46,499 bases of DNA from Nitrospira sp. GTDB taxonomy: Bacteria > Nitrospirota > Nitrospiria > Nitrospirales > Nitrospiraceae. The position numbers and the translations under genes were made by a program. Under the pieces are notes generated by a model. That model made no database searches. It saw only the letters and a list, made by a program, of their open reading frames with translations, and had not been told where the DNA came from. Below, piece after piece: positions 1 to 8,497 of the stretch (positions within the stretch are counted from its first letter, which is position 1; each line of letters opens with the position of its first letter). Location: contig JAHBWO010000016.1 in NCBI GenBank assembly GCA_019636945.1, positions 1 through 46,499 on the forward strand. Direction: 5' to 3'.

Positions 1-264
1 CGAGGCTATGCCTGGTTGGACACCGGCACGCATGAGTCGTTGCTGGAGGCGAGTCAATTTATTGCCACCCTGGAAAATCGCCAAGGCTTAAAGGTGGCGT
101 GCCCAGAGGAAATTGCGTACAGGCAGCGGTGGATCGACGCCGTTCAATTGGAAACGCTGGCGCAACCTTTGTGTAAGAATAGGTACGGACAATATTTGCT
201 AAGTCTCATTAATGGTAGGTCTGGTGTCGATGGCTCAAAACAGGGTTGTGCGAGCCGGGTATGA
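1..264 (+). CDS. rfbA: Glucose-1-phosphate thymidylyltransferase, C-terminal part
   Basis: The window opens inside this gene, so only the last 87 codons are present. RfbA joins glucose 1-phosphate to dTTP to give dTDP-glucose, the first step to dTDP-rhamnose and related deoxysugars. The visible tail has the family's C-terminal pattern: [14 protein letters not shown], then [14 protein letters not shown], then KNRYGQYL, in the expected order and spacing. After that block about 17 residues ([10 protein letters not shown] onward) look like a non-conserved extension. The stop lies 22 nt before the start I chose for the permease gene, so the two are probably co-transcribed. Start, catalytic lysines and N-terminal nucleotide-binding loop lie outside the window. 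Family assignment is firm. Confidence 0.9.
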   Translation, partial: RGYAWLDTGTHESLLEASQFIATLENRQGLKVACPEEIAYRQRWIDAVQLETLAQPLCKNRYGQYLLSLINGRSGVDGSKQGCASRV

Positions 265-286
265 GAGGGAGGGGTGTGAATCGATA

Positions 287-1087
287 ATGCGTCTCTCAGC
301 TGCTCGGCAAGATGATCCGCGGAATGATTTGACTACTGCGCTACTCGCATATGATCAGTGGTCGTTTCTGGCCTGGCAGGATATTAAAACGAAATATCGC
401 CGTTCGAAGATCGGGCCGTTTTGGATCACCCTGAGTATGGCAATTTTCTGCGTCACGCTTGGGTGTGTGTATAGTCAACTGTTTAAAGCGGATATTTCAG
501 AGCTGCTACCGTTTCTCTCGGTAGGGTTTGTAGCCTGGAGTTTTATCGCCGGCTGCCTTGGTGAAATGCCCAATCTTTTCAGTGACAATGCCGTGTATAT
601 CAAGGAGATGCGGATCAACCTGCTCATCATTCACCTGCGTGCGATCGCGCGAGGGATCATTATTTTAGGTCACAATCTTCTTATCGTACTCGGCGTGTAC
701 ATCTATTTCAGTATTTGGCCTGGGTGGTTGGGGTTGCTGGTCTTGCCTGGGTTTTTCCTGGTACTACTCAATCTTGCGTCGATTGGAATAACGCTCAGTG
801 TCATTGGGGTGCGATTCAGGGATCTTTCGCAGATTACGCAAAATCTTCTCCAGGTGGGATTTTTTATTACGCCGATATTCTGGTTCCCCCGTTTGCTACC
901 CGAGGGTAGTTGGGTGGTTGCCCTGAACCCTCTTGCCCATTTCGTCGATTTGGTGAGATCTCCATTGTTAGGCCATTTCCCGCAATTGGCTTCTTGGGTG
1001 GGGGCTACGGTGACTCTTCTTGTGAGTGCAATCCTCGCAGCATTGCTCTATCGGGCCAAGAGTGGCCGCATCGCCTTTTGGGTGTGA
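287..1087 (+). CDS. wzm: Polysaccharide ABC exporter permease (Wzm type)
   Basis: This 266-residue protein is the membrane half of an ABC-2 type exporter that moves lipid-linked O-antigen or capsule chains across the inner membrane. After a short cytoplasmic N-terminus comes the family hallmark around LAWQDIKTKYRRSKIGPFW, then about six hydrophobic segments, among them ISELLPFLSVGFVAWSFIAG and the FFITPIFWFP helix near the C-terminal third. The next gene is its ATPase, starting one base after this stop. The start is ATG 287, behind a purine-rich GAGGGAGGGG at 265-274. An in-frame ATG at 212 would add 25 residues inside the upstream gene that do not look conserved. Function is well supported; the exported polymer is unknown. 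Confidence 0.9.
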   Translation: MRLSAARQDDPRNDLTTALLAYDQWSFLAWQDIKTKYRRSKIGPFWITLSMAIFCVTLGCVYSQLFKADISELLPFLSVGFVAWSFIAGCLGEMPNLFSDNAVYIKEMRINLLIIHLRAIARGIIILGHNLLIVLGVYIYFSIWPGWLGLLVLPGFFLVLLNLASIGITLSVIGVRFRDLSQITQNLLQVGFFITPIFWFPRLLPEGSWVVALNPLAHFVDLVRSPLLGHFPQLASWVGATVTLLVSAILAALLYRAKSGRIAFWV

Positions 1088-1088
1088 G

Positions 1089-1859
1089 ATGTCTCAAGTA
1101 AGTTCGATCGAGATCCGCAATCTGTATCTGGATTATCCATTGGTTGGGACGGCGAATCTTTCACTGAAGACTCGCCTTTTAGGTGCAGCCACAGGAGGGC
1201 TTATTGCTTCAAGCAAGACGGTTTCTGTGGTGAAAGCGCTTCAGGACATCAGCATGTCTCTGGGTGAAGGAGACCGTCTCGGACTTGTCGGCCATAACGG
1301 TGCCGGGAAATCCACTTTGCTGAAGGTCTTGGCCGGTATCTATCAGCCGACCGCCGGGTTTTTTCGGATACAGGGGCGGGTCGTGTCGACACTCAATATT
1401 TCTCTCGGTATGGAACCGGAGGCGACGGGCTTGGAGAATATTATGATCCGTGGACTGCTGCTCGGCATGAAGCGCAGGGAGGTGTCTCAGAAGCTTGATG
1501 AAATTGCCGCCTTCACAGAGCTTGGCGACTATCTCAACCTTCCTGTCCGTATCTATTCTTCCGGTATGACGACGCGACTTGCGTTTGCCACCATTACGGC
1601 GATCGATTCCGATATATTGCTCATGGATGAAATGATCGGTGCGGGTGACGCCGCATTCATGGAAAAAGCGGAGAAACGGCTGAGTGAGTTCATGAACAGA
1701 AGCAAGATTATCGTCCTTGCATCTCATTCCGATTCAGTCATAAAACGATTTTGCAATAAGGCGTTGTTACTCGAACATGGACGCGTGACCGCTCACGGTA
1801 ATGTGGAAGATGTGCTTGGCATGTATCACAACCGTACGGTCGAGATGGTTGGTGGATAG
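1089..1859 (+). CDS. wzt: Polysaccharide ABC exporter ATPase (Wzt type)
   Basis: This 256-residue ATPase powers the Wzm permease encoded just upstream. It shows Walker A GHNGAGKST, a signature loop in the divergent form typical of polysaccharide exporters (YSSGMTTRLAFA), and Walker B DILLMDEMIGAGD, followed by the switch histidine in ASHSD. Long Wzt proteins carry a C-terminal carbohydrate-binding domain of about 150-200 residues. This one stops soon after the nucleotide-binding domain, so export probably does not depend on recognising a chain terminator and may resemble KpsT or TagH. The ATG at 1089 lies one base after the permease stop. An earlier in-frame start at 1026 would sit inside wzm and is unlikely. 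Confidence 0.9.
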   Translation: MSQVSSIEIRNLYLDYPLVGTANLSLKTRLLGAATGGLIASSKTVSVVKALQDISMSLGEGDRLGLVGHNGAGKSTLLKVLAGIYQPTAGFFRIQGRVVSTLNISLGMEPEATGLENIMIRGLLLGMKRREVSQKLDEIAAFTELGDYLNLPVRIYSSGMTTRLAFATITAIDSDILLMDEMIGAGDAAFMEKAEKRLSEFMNRSKIIVLASHSDSVIKRFCNKALLLEHGRVTAHGNVEDVLGMYHNRTVEMVGG

Positions 1860-2318
1860 GATGCGACAACCCCTCGAGTGCTACCCGCGCATGTAGGGGA
1901 ATCTCCCTGCGGTGCCTAGGAACCGCTGATGAGGCCGTTGCGTCTCACCAGGTCTTGAATTCCGATTGCGGAGTCCATGCAGGTCGTTACAAGGTTTTCC
2001 AGGGTCGAGTTCGCCCAAGCTAAGGCCTGGCGGCTCATTTAATGGGATGGCTCGGTCGAACATCATGCTAGATAGGATTGCGAATGTACTGCTCGATCAA
2101 AGAGTGATGCAAGGAACTCTTGACCTGCAAACCACAACTTGGTATTGAAGGGACATCTGCGGCTCTGAGACTCATAGGAAACTTTGGGGGTAGTAAAGGA
2201 CCTTCTGCACTGGTGAGTGTTGTGCAGTTGGTTTTAGTCGAAGTTGGACGCCGTTGATGTGTCGACCAGGAATTCTCTTTCCCCTTCCTCTCCCCGTAGG
2301 TAAGTGAGGTTAGCTATC
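1860..2318 (+). other. Intergenic stretch without a recognisable gene
   Basis: About 460 bases separate the exporter from the next gene. Short open frames exist (for example 1966-2148 plus and 1881-2066 minus), but none has a convincing start or a family I recognise. The stretch marks the change from GC-richer exporter genes to the AT-richer pair that follows, so it may be the scar of an insertion or a decayed gene. I see no terminator with a T-run and no clear promoter. Confidence 0.5.
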
Positions 2319-3662
2319 ATGAAAGCAAAGAAGTTCCTACTGGTTCCGAGCGTTGATAACCCCTATGACATAAGGATGTTGCGCTCGCTGGGTGAGGAGC
2401 TCAAAGGTTTTGGTCATGAGTGCATTGTTGCTCGCAGTTCCGAGCACGCGTATGTGCCATTGATCGATGAGGCCAAGATTGATGTCGTCTTGGCTGTAAA
2501 TAAATCTCGGCCAAAGGATTACAAGACTAGGCATCATGCTAGGTACGTATCCTGGTATCAGGATGTATTCTTAGATACCTCGGGCGAGGTTAACCTGCAT
2601 GACGACGATATCCTTTACACCCTAGGAACCCCGAAGCAGCTTGGTCTGCGACTTGAGACGAAAAAGTATATGACCAAACCGTTTTATACAGGTGTCAATG
2701 ATACGAATCGCGCAAGTAAATCGTCCGAAGTGTGTGATTTTTCGTTGTGCGCTGGATTGCCATTGGACCTACCGAGTCAGCCATCTCGGTTTGGTCAGTC
2801 AAGAATTTCACATTCCGTATTATTCGTCTTATTCCAGAAACTAATGTTGGCGGCAAAGAAGAGGAATTTCTTCGGACTAAACTATAACCAAGAGATCATC
2901 AAGAGGATGAAAGCTCTTACAGAGCAGGTCTATAGACCCTTAGAAGGATCTCTGGATATTTACGAAATCGAAAAAGCGCTTCGGGCGGAGATTGTGCCAT
3001 TCTTTGACAATGCCAGAATTGCCGATGACATTTTGTGGTTTATGATCAGGTTGGTTCCCAAGCGATGCTTGAAGGCTGTCGTTGGTGAGGAGAGTTTGGA
3101 GAAGTTGTACGGCTATGGGTCTGGTTCTCCCAATAATTTCGACGCATATTTTTTAGGGTTGCTGAACTGGATGAGTCAAACATATCCTCGAATTTACGAA
3201 AGAAGATTGCTGATAGAGGCTGTGGCCAAAGTGTCAGATAACATTCATATCTACGGCAATTGCATGGATCGGCATGATTTTAGCTCAAGGTATTATAAAG
3301 GTACCTTGCATTCGGAAGAGTCGCTGGCCAATGTCTATGCGAATAGCAGAGTGAATCTCGGTAACAATACCCATGGACTTGGTTTGCACTCCCGAAACTT
3401 GGCCGTTATGGCAGCGGGCGGCTTCTTGCTGCATCACAGGTCCCGCGAGAAGGTTCCCGGGAGTCTTGAGTCGGCCTTCGAGGAGGGTGTGCATTACATA
3501 GGTTACAATGGCTTAGATAACCTGAAAGACGTGGCTAAAACCTATCTCGATGATAGCAAACGTCGACATCAAATAGGGACTGAGGCTCAAAAGTACGTAT
3601 TCCAGAAACATTCATGGAAGCACCGAGCGAGTGAACTTTTGGGGGATCTATGTCTGAACTAA
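2319..3662 (+). CDS. CgeB-like glycosyltransferase
   Basis: A 447-residue protein whose last 150 residues match the CgeB/glycosyl-transferase group-1-like domain. An IHIYGNC strand is followed by a segment around YKGTLHSEESLANVYANSRV, then NLGNNTHGLGLHSRNLAVMAAGGFLL and a C-terminal helix with W and H after FQKHS. Such proteins use nucleotide sugars to glycosylate surface polymers or spore and capsule components; donor and acceptor cannot be read here. The N-terminal half (DIRMLRSLGEELKGFGHEC) looks like the first Rossmann half of a GT-B fold. ATG 2319 follows GAGGT at 2306-2310; a GTG at 2304 is less well placed. The stop overlaps the next gene by 13 bases, so the two are translationally coupled. 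The gene is AT-richer than its neighbours, suggesting transfer. Confidence 0.75.
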   Translation: MKAKKFLLVPSVDNPYDIRMLRSLGEELKGFGHECIVARSSEHAYVPLIDEAKIDVVLAVNKSRPKDYKTRHHARYVSWYQDVFLDTSGEVNLHDDDILYTLGTPKQLGLRLETKKYMTKPFYTGVNDTNRASKSSEVCDFSLCAGLPLDLPSQPSRFGQSRISHSVLFVLFQKLMLAAKKRNFFGLNYNQEIIKRMKALTEQVYRPLEGSLDIYEIEKALRAEIVPFFDNARIADDILWFMIRLVPKRCLKAVVGEESLEKLYGYGSGSPNNFDAYFLGLLNWMSQTYPRIYERRLLIEAVAKVSDNIHIYGNCMDRHDFSSRYYKGTLHSEESLANVYANSRVNLGNNTHGLGLHSRNLAVMAAGGFLLHHRSREKVPGSLESAFEEGVHYIGYNGLDNLKDVAKTYLDDSKRRHQIGTEAQKYVFQKHSWKHRASELLGDLCLN

Positions 3663-5698
3663 AAACCGTGCTCATGGTCGTCCCGCGCTACGGGAATTTT
3701 GGTGATTTTTATCAAGTACCGTTGGGTCTTGCCTATATTGCGGCGGCAGCGCAGAGTGCGGGATACAAGGTTTATGGACTGAATCTAAACCATTGTGAGG
3801 GGTCTGTTTCTGATCTCGTCAGAACAAAGGTCAAAGACTTGCATCCTGACGTATTGGCAACCGGAGGCCTCTCAGTCTTCATCGACCAGATTAATGAGAT
3901 TATTCAGTCCGCCAAGGAGTCGAATTCAAGCATATTCACTATCTTGGGAGGGGGAGTTGTCAGCGGGGAACCTGATGTAATTCTGAAGGCAATAGACGCT
4001 GACATCGGGGTCATCAATGAAGGTGAAGAAACGATTGTCGAGATTCTTAACAAGCTGAGAGCAGGCGAAGACTTGAGTGAGATTAAAGGAGTTGTGGTTA
4101 GAACAAGTAGGGGTAGGATTCGTAGGAACGGTGAACGCCCTCAACGGGAAGACCTTGAAAATATACGCTGGCCGAACTATGAGATCCTGGATCTGCAGAA
4201 GAGTATCGAGAATCAGCGAGTCCTAGATTCATATTTTTTTCACGTTGCCCCTGATGATAATCCTCGGTCCCTCGATATGATCTCGAGTCGATCATGCCCC
4301 TTTAAGTGTACGTTCTGCTTTCATCCTACAGGGAAGACTTATAGGGAGCGACCTCTAGATGATTTTTTTAGGGAGCTGGAGTCTGTGAAAGAACGGTTTT
4401 CCATAAATATGATTGGGATCGTTGATGAGCTATTCTCACTCAGTAGAAGTCGCCTTCTTGAGTTCTGTAAGAGGATCAAGCCCTATAACATCGCCTGGAT
4501 GGTCCAACTCCACGTGAACAGCGCGTCCGATGAAACTCTCAGGGCCATGGCTGATTCCGGGTGTGTCTATATCAGTTACGGTATTGAGAGCATGTCGCAG
4601 TCCGTTCTTGACTCGATGCAAAAGAAGTCGAAGAAAGCTCGTGTCGAAGAAGCCTTGCGCTTAACAAATCATTACAAGATAGGCATTCAGGGGAACTTGT
4701 TATTTGGCGACTCTGCTGAAACCATTGAGACGGCGAATGAATCCATGGATTGGTGGGCTCATAATCGTCGGTATCAAATTAATCTTACGCCACTAATTGT
4801 TTTCCCCGGAAGTCCTGATTATATGGCGGCTTTAAGAGATGGCTTAATTGACCAAAAGGATCGAGTTGATTACATCAAGGATATTCCTACCAATTTGAAC
4901 ATATCCTCGATGAATAATTTTGATATGGATATGGTTCGATTCATGGTCTATGTTTATTTTGAGAGTTTGTTACGTGTGGCAAAAGTTGTCAGGTTTGAAC
5001 AAGCCTCGACATCAATCCGGGGTCCTGTTTACGACTGTGAATGGGAGTGTGCTACCTGCGGTCACCTAAACCACTATAAGAATTTCATTATCCCTCAAGA
5101 TTGCAAGAATAGTATTAGAATGACCTGCCGTTCATGTAGGGAGCGGTTTGACATTTGCAATAGCCCGTACAGAGAAAGTGTATTCTCCAAAACGATACCA
5201 GGGGAGGCCTTTGCCTCCCTTCGGCAGGCTCAATTTTATTTCGATATCGGGTTATATGCCGAAGCCCATAATCTGGCCAATCAGGTGCTTGGTCAACACG
5301 AAAACTGTGTAGAGGCGAGACTCTTCCTCGCGCATTTTTATGAGACTCATGGGCCTGAGGAGCATATGGTCAGATCGTACGGAGCGGCAGTGACGTTTGA
5401 TCCCTTCAGGCCTGATTTGCATTTTAATTACGCGCGTGCGTTACATCGGATAGGTTGCAACGGCGGAGCATTGCTGCACTTGGAGCAGGCTCTCGCACTA
5501 CATCCTGGCTATATTCCGGCAATAGAGCTTCGTGAATCGATACAGGACCGGCACGCTTTTGACGGGTCTACTTCCGTATATTTCCGGTCGTGGTGCGACG
5601 ACCCCCCTCCTCTGAGACGAGCGATCCAAAAATGTGGATCTGAGGAGATCAGCCAGGTAAATGATGTGAAGATAATTCCCCTGGTGAAAGTTGGGTAG
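3650..5698 (+). CDS. B12-binding-like radical SAM protein with zinc-ribbon-like and TPR-like C-terminus
   Basis: A 682-residue multidomain protein. Residues 1-150 resemble the cobalamin-binding Rossmann domain of the BchE/HpnP/methylthiotransferase-like group (PLGLAYIAAAAQSAGYKVYG, ILGGGVVSGEPD, INEGEETIVEIL), although I do not see the classic DxHxxG cobalamin-ligand motif. The radical SAM core follows, with the 4Fe-4S motif SCPFKCTFC near residues 215-222 and GIES downstream. Around 462-505 sits a cysteine-rich segment (CEWECATCG, then CRSC and C) that looks like a zinc ribbon. Residues 520-640 look like two or three TPR units. Its start ATG overlaps the CgeB gene and has a strong GGGGGA site. 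The substrate is unknown; C-methylation or another radical change to a glycan is plausible. Confidence 0.75.
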   Translation: MSELKTVLMVVPRYGNFGDFYQVPLGLAYIAAAAQSAGYKVYGLNLNHCEGSVSDLVRTKVKDLHPDVLATGGLSVFIDQINEIIQSAKESNSSIFTILGGGVVSGEPDVILKAIDADIGVINEGEETIVEILNKLRAGEDLSEIKGVVVRTSRGRIRRNGERPQREDLENIRWPNYEILDLQKSIENQRVLDSYFFHVAPDDNPRSLDMISSRSCPFKCTFCFHPTGKTYRERPLDDFFRELESVKERFSINMIGIVDELFSLSRSRLLEFCKRIKPYNIAWMVQLHVNSASDETLRAMADSGCVYISYGIESMSQSVLDSMQKKSKKARVEEALRLTNHYKIGIQGNLLFGDSAETIETANESMDWWAHNRRYQINLTPLIVFPGSPDYMAALRDGLIDQKDRVDYIKDIPTNLNISSMNNFDMDMVRFMVYVYFESLLRVAKVVRFEQASTSIRGPVYDCEWECATCGHLNHYKNFIIPQDCKNSIRMTCRSCRERFDICNSPYRESVFSKTIPGEAFASLRQAQFYFDIGLYAEAHNLANQVLGQHENCVEARLFLAHFYETHGPEEHMVRSYGAAVTFDPFRPDLHFNYARALHRIGCNGGALLHLEQALALHPGYIPAIELRESIQDRHAFDGSTSVYFRSWCDDPPPLRRAIQKCGSEEISQVNDVKIIPLVKVG

Positions 5699-5763
5699 TG
5701 GTTTGAGCCGTGTAGGTAACAGCAAGGCATACTCGTGGAGTCAGGTTTGTTCGTGCCGGTTTT

Positions 5764-5790
5764 CCCTGATGTCGTTTCTGCAAATCAGGG
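5764..5790 (+). other. Small inverted repeat after the radical SAM gene
   Basis: CCCTGAT at 5764-5770 is matched perfectly by ATCAGGG at 5784-5790 across a 13-base loop, in the 200-base gap between the radical SAM gene and the SDR gene. No T-run follows, so it is a weak terminator candidate at best. Confidence 0.25.
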
Positions 5791-5898
5791 GGGTGATGCA
5801 GCTTTTCCTGTAACCTCTGGGGGCGAGGCGCCCATTTCGCGGGACTGCCCATGGAGTACCATCATTATTGATGGCCAGGCCGAGTTACGAAGCCTTGT

Positions 5899-6915
5899 AT
5901 GAAAATACTGATTCTGGGCGGCACGGTTTTTTTGGGTAGGCACCTTACGGAGGCGTTTTTATCGCGAGGGCATGAGGTTACTCATTATAACCGTGGCCTG
6001 AGCAATACGCAGTTGTTTCCAGAAGTTGAGAAATTGCGCGGCGACCGAAATCTCAATCTATTGCCTCTGCGGGGTAGATCATGGGATGCCGTTGTTGATA
6101 CCTGCGGCTATTTTCCTCGACAAGCAGTAGCAACAGCAGAAGCATTGCATCCGCATACTCCCCTCTACGCCTTCATTTCGAGTGTCAACCAGTATGCTGA
6201 CCTACGTGTCAGTGGTGTTGGTGAGGATTATCCGAGTGCTTCAGCTAGCTTTCAAGCCAAGCAATCTGATCCGCCATTGACGCCGGAAACGTATGGCCCT
6301 CTCAAAGCCGCCTGTGAAGAGGCCGTCCAAAAGGTTTACGGCGATCGTGCGCTGATCGTGCGTCCCGGTTGTCTGGTGGGCCCCTATGATCAGGCGCATC
6401 GGTTCACATATTGGGTGAGGCGGGCAGCTGCGGGTGGGGCGATGCTGGTCCCCGGCTCTCCTGATCAGGTGTGGCAGATCATAGATGTTCGCGATGCAGC
6501 GGAGTGGATCGTCCGTATGCTTGAAGAAGAGCACGCAGGGATTTTCAATGTTGTGGGGCCCGAACAGCCCATATCAGCCGGTCAATTGGTGCAGCAATTG
6601 ACGTCTTCCGCTGGGAGCGATGCCCGGCCAATTTGGGTGGATGCAGAATTCCTGCGCACGAGTTCAGCCGGCAAACGCTGGTTGGATCTTGCGGAATGGA
6701 GTGATCTATCCCCATCCATGGCGCACCTCTATTCGATAGACAATACACGTGCAGTTGCCACCGGTCTATGCTTTAGGCCGCTGGCTGTTACAACCCAAGA
6801 TGTTCTCGCCTGGTTGGAACTGCGAGGGCCTCGTGGGGCTGATGCTCTAGATCCAGAGCGTGAGAATGATCTGTTGCGCGCCGGGACACGCTATACGATG
6901 ACCGTGCCAAGCTGA
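5899..6915 (+). CDS. NAD-dependent epimerase/reductase (extended SDR)
   Basis: A 338-residue short-chain dehydrogenase/reductase of the sugar-epimerase type. The N-terminus has the dinucleotide loop GGTVFLGRHL and the ribose-binding arginine after the second strand (HYNRG). The catalytic pair appears as Y and K in ETYGPLKAACEE, with the active-site serine in ISSVNQY. Later signatures include VRPGCLVGPYD and the IIDVRDAAEWI substrate loop. The GGTxFLG form is common among NAD-dependent reductases and isomerases of unclear substrate. Its place between the radical SAM genes suggests it modifies a nucleotide sugar for the surface polymer. The ribosome site before ATG 5899 is weak. The fold is certain, the substrate unknown. 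Confidence 0.8.
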   Translation: MKILILGGTVFLGRHLTEAFLSRGHEVTHYNRGLSNTQLFPEVEKLRGDRNLNLLPLRGRSWDAVVDTCGYFPRQAVATAEALHPHTPLYAFISSVNQYADLRVSGVGEDYPSASASFQAKQSDPPLTPETYGPLKAACEEAVQKVYGDRALIVRPGCLVGPYDQAHRFTYWVRRAAAGGAMLVPGSPDQVWQIIDVRDAAEWIVRMLEEEHAGIFNVVGPEQPISAGQLVQQLTSSAGSDARPIWVDAEFLRTSSAGKRWLDLAEWSDLSPSMAHLYSIDNTRAVATGLCFRPLAVTTQDVLAWLELRGPRGADALDPERENDLLRAGTRYTMTVPS

Positions 6916-7354
6916 ACATTCACGTGATATAGACTGCTGCAATAGCACGTACTGGGTAATGCGGAGGTCTGAGGAATGCGGATATCAAGCCTCCTGTGCT
7001 GCCCAAAGACGTCGGGCGTACCCTCAAAATTGTATTCTTGGACGACACATAACCGGACTCCTCCTCACGAAGTACGCTCGGCATGTCAGGATGCCGTGTA
7101 CGCTCACCGGCGTGGGCTGTCAGTGGTTTAGACTTGTGGTGTAGGCGCGGTGCTTACATGGCTAGCCTGTCCTTCTATTTTGAGGGAGTCGGACTTGATT
7201 CACTCGTGTCTGTTCCCGTGATCCTGTAATGCGGTTGGACATCTTTACGAAAATGCCGTACAGATGAGAGGTAGCCACAGGCAGGGAATTCCGTAACGGA
7301 ATTATTCGCATATCCATATCTCGTACGCTACGCGTTCAAGAAAAAGGTAACTAA
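6916..7354 (+). other. Intergenic stretch with small inverted and direct repeats
   Basis: About 440 bases without a supportable gene. It holds a hairpin (CGGCAT 7079-7084 with ATGCCG 7091-7096) flanked by a direct repeat GTACGCTC at 7072-7079 and 7098-7105, and a near-perfect 17-base palindrome at 7287-7303 listed separately. A short open frame near 6984-7049 reads IKPPVLPKDVGRTLKIVF and then stops, which could be a gene remnant, but I cannot name a family. Confidence 0.5.
7287..7303 (+). promoter_or_regulatory. Operator-like 17-base palindrome
   Basis: AATTCCGT at 7287-7294 and ACGGAATT at 7296-7303 are exact reverse complements around a single central base. The site lies 51 bases before the ATG of the first gene of the sugar-modification block. 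Size and symmetry fit a dimeric repressor or activator. No regulator is encoded nearby, so the binding protein is unknown. Confidence 0.4.
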
Positions 7355-8455
7355 ATGGATAAATTTGGAATTGATAGCCATAAACTCATCTATCATCCGC
7401 AACGGGTCGCGCAGTTTTTGGACGCAGACGATGATTGGGAAAAAGCAAAAGCCGTTTACCCGATTTACGTCGAGGTATCTCCGGTGGGTGCCTGCAATCA
7501 CCGATGTACGTTCTGTGCCGTTGATTACATCGGTTACAAAAGCCGAATGCTTGATGTCGGGATGTTCTCGGAGCGTGTTGCGGAAATGGGGCGTTTGGGC
7601 ATCAAGAGCATCATGTTTGCCGGAGAAGGTGAGCCGCTCCTGCATAGAAACATCAATGAGATCGTCAGTGCCACCAGCGGTGCCGGTATCGATATCTCAT
7701 TTACGACCAACGCCACGGCTCTGAATGAGGCGTTCATCGAGCGGTCGCTTCCGCTGACTTCGTGGATCAAGACTTCGGTGAATGCGGGGACGGCAGCGAA
7801 TTATGCCAAGATTCATTGCACGAAAGAGCGAGACTTTGATCGGGTGATTGCCAATCTTAAGAATGCGGTTGCCGCCAAGAGACGGGCCGGATTGCGGTGT
7901 GCGTTGGGAGCGCAAGCTGTGTTACTGCCAGAGAATGCGCATGAGATGGAACTGCTTGCGAAAATTTGCCGGGATGAAATCGGTCTTGATTATCTTGTTG
8001 TCAAACCATATTCTCAACACCTGTTCAGTGAGACGCACATGTACGAGGATATCAACTACAACAATTATCTGGAGCTGGCCGATACGCTTCGGGTTCTCAA
8101 TACCGAAACCTTCCATGTGGTGTTTCGTGAAAACACGATGAAGAAATACGCTCAAGATGAGAGCGAGCGCTATACCAAATGCAATGCCACTCCGTTCTTT
8201 TGGGCCTATATCATGGCCGATGGCGCGGTGTATGGCTGTAGCGCGTATCTGCTGGACGAGCGTTTTGCGTATGGAAACATTAATGAGCGGACGTTTCAGT
8301 CGATTTGGGAAGGCCCTGAACGGAAAGCCAATTTTCATTATGTGCGGCATGAATTGAATATTAAAGACTGTCGCAAGAATTGCCGGATGGATGAGGTGAA
8401 TCGATATTTATTCACGCTGCGCGAAGAGAAAATCGAGCACGTTAATTTTATTTGA
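7355..8455 (+). CDS. Radical SAM/SPASM-type protein A
   Basis: A 366-residue radical SAM protein. The 4Fe-4S motif is ACNHRCTFC at about residues 47-55, followed by GEGEPLLH, the expected glycine-rich strand. The C-terminal part has SPASM/twitch features: C in [14 protein letters not shown] after the next strand, [14 protein letters not shown], and CRKNC near the end. It can therefore hold at least one auxiliary iron-sulfur cluster. SPASM proteins modify peptides or sugars by dehydrogenation, epimerisation or dehydration; in this locus a nucleotide or phosphorylated sugar is the likelier substrate. The N-terminal motif [12 protein letters not shown] recurs in radical SAM protein B at 14037-15176, so the two are probably paralogues. 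An AAGG site precedes ATG 7355, and a palindrome lies upstream. Confidence 0.85.
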   Translation: MDKFGIDSHKLIYHPQRVAQFLDADDDWEKAKAVYPIYVEVSPVGACNHRCTFCAVDYIGYKSRMLDVGMFSERVAEMGRLGIKSIMFAGEGEPLLHRNINEIVSATSGAGIDISFTTNATALNEAFIERSLPLTSWIKTSVNAGTAANYAKIHCTKERDFDRVIANLKNAVAAKRRAGLRCALGAQAVLLPENAHEMELLAKICRDEIGLDYLVVKPYSQHLFSETHMYEDINYNNYLELADTLRVLNTETFHVVFRENTMKKYAQDESERYTKCNATPFFWAYIMADGAVYGCSAYLLDERFAYGNINERTFQSIWEGPERKANFHYVRHELNIKDCRKNCRMDEVNRYLFTLREEKIEHVNFI

Positions 8456-8497
8456 GTTGATGCGACTGCGCCAGTCATACATGAGGGATAACGTCGT

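Noticed and set aside
1966..2148. 60-codon plus-strand frame in the gap after wzt
   Set aside because: No ribosome site and no recognisable family; likely chance.
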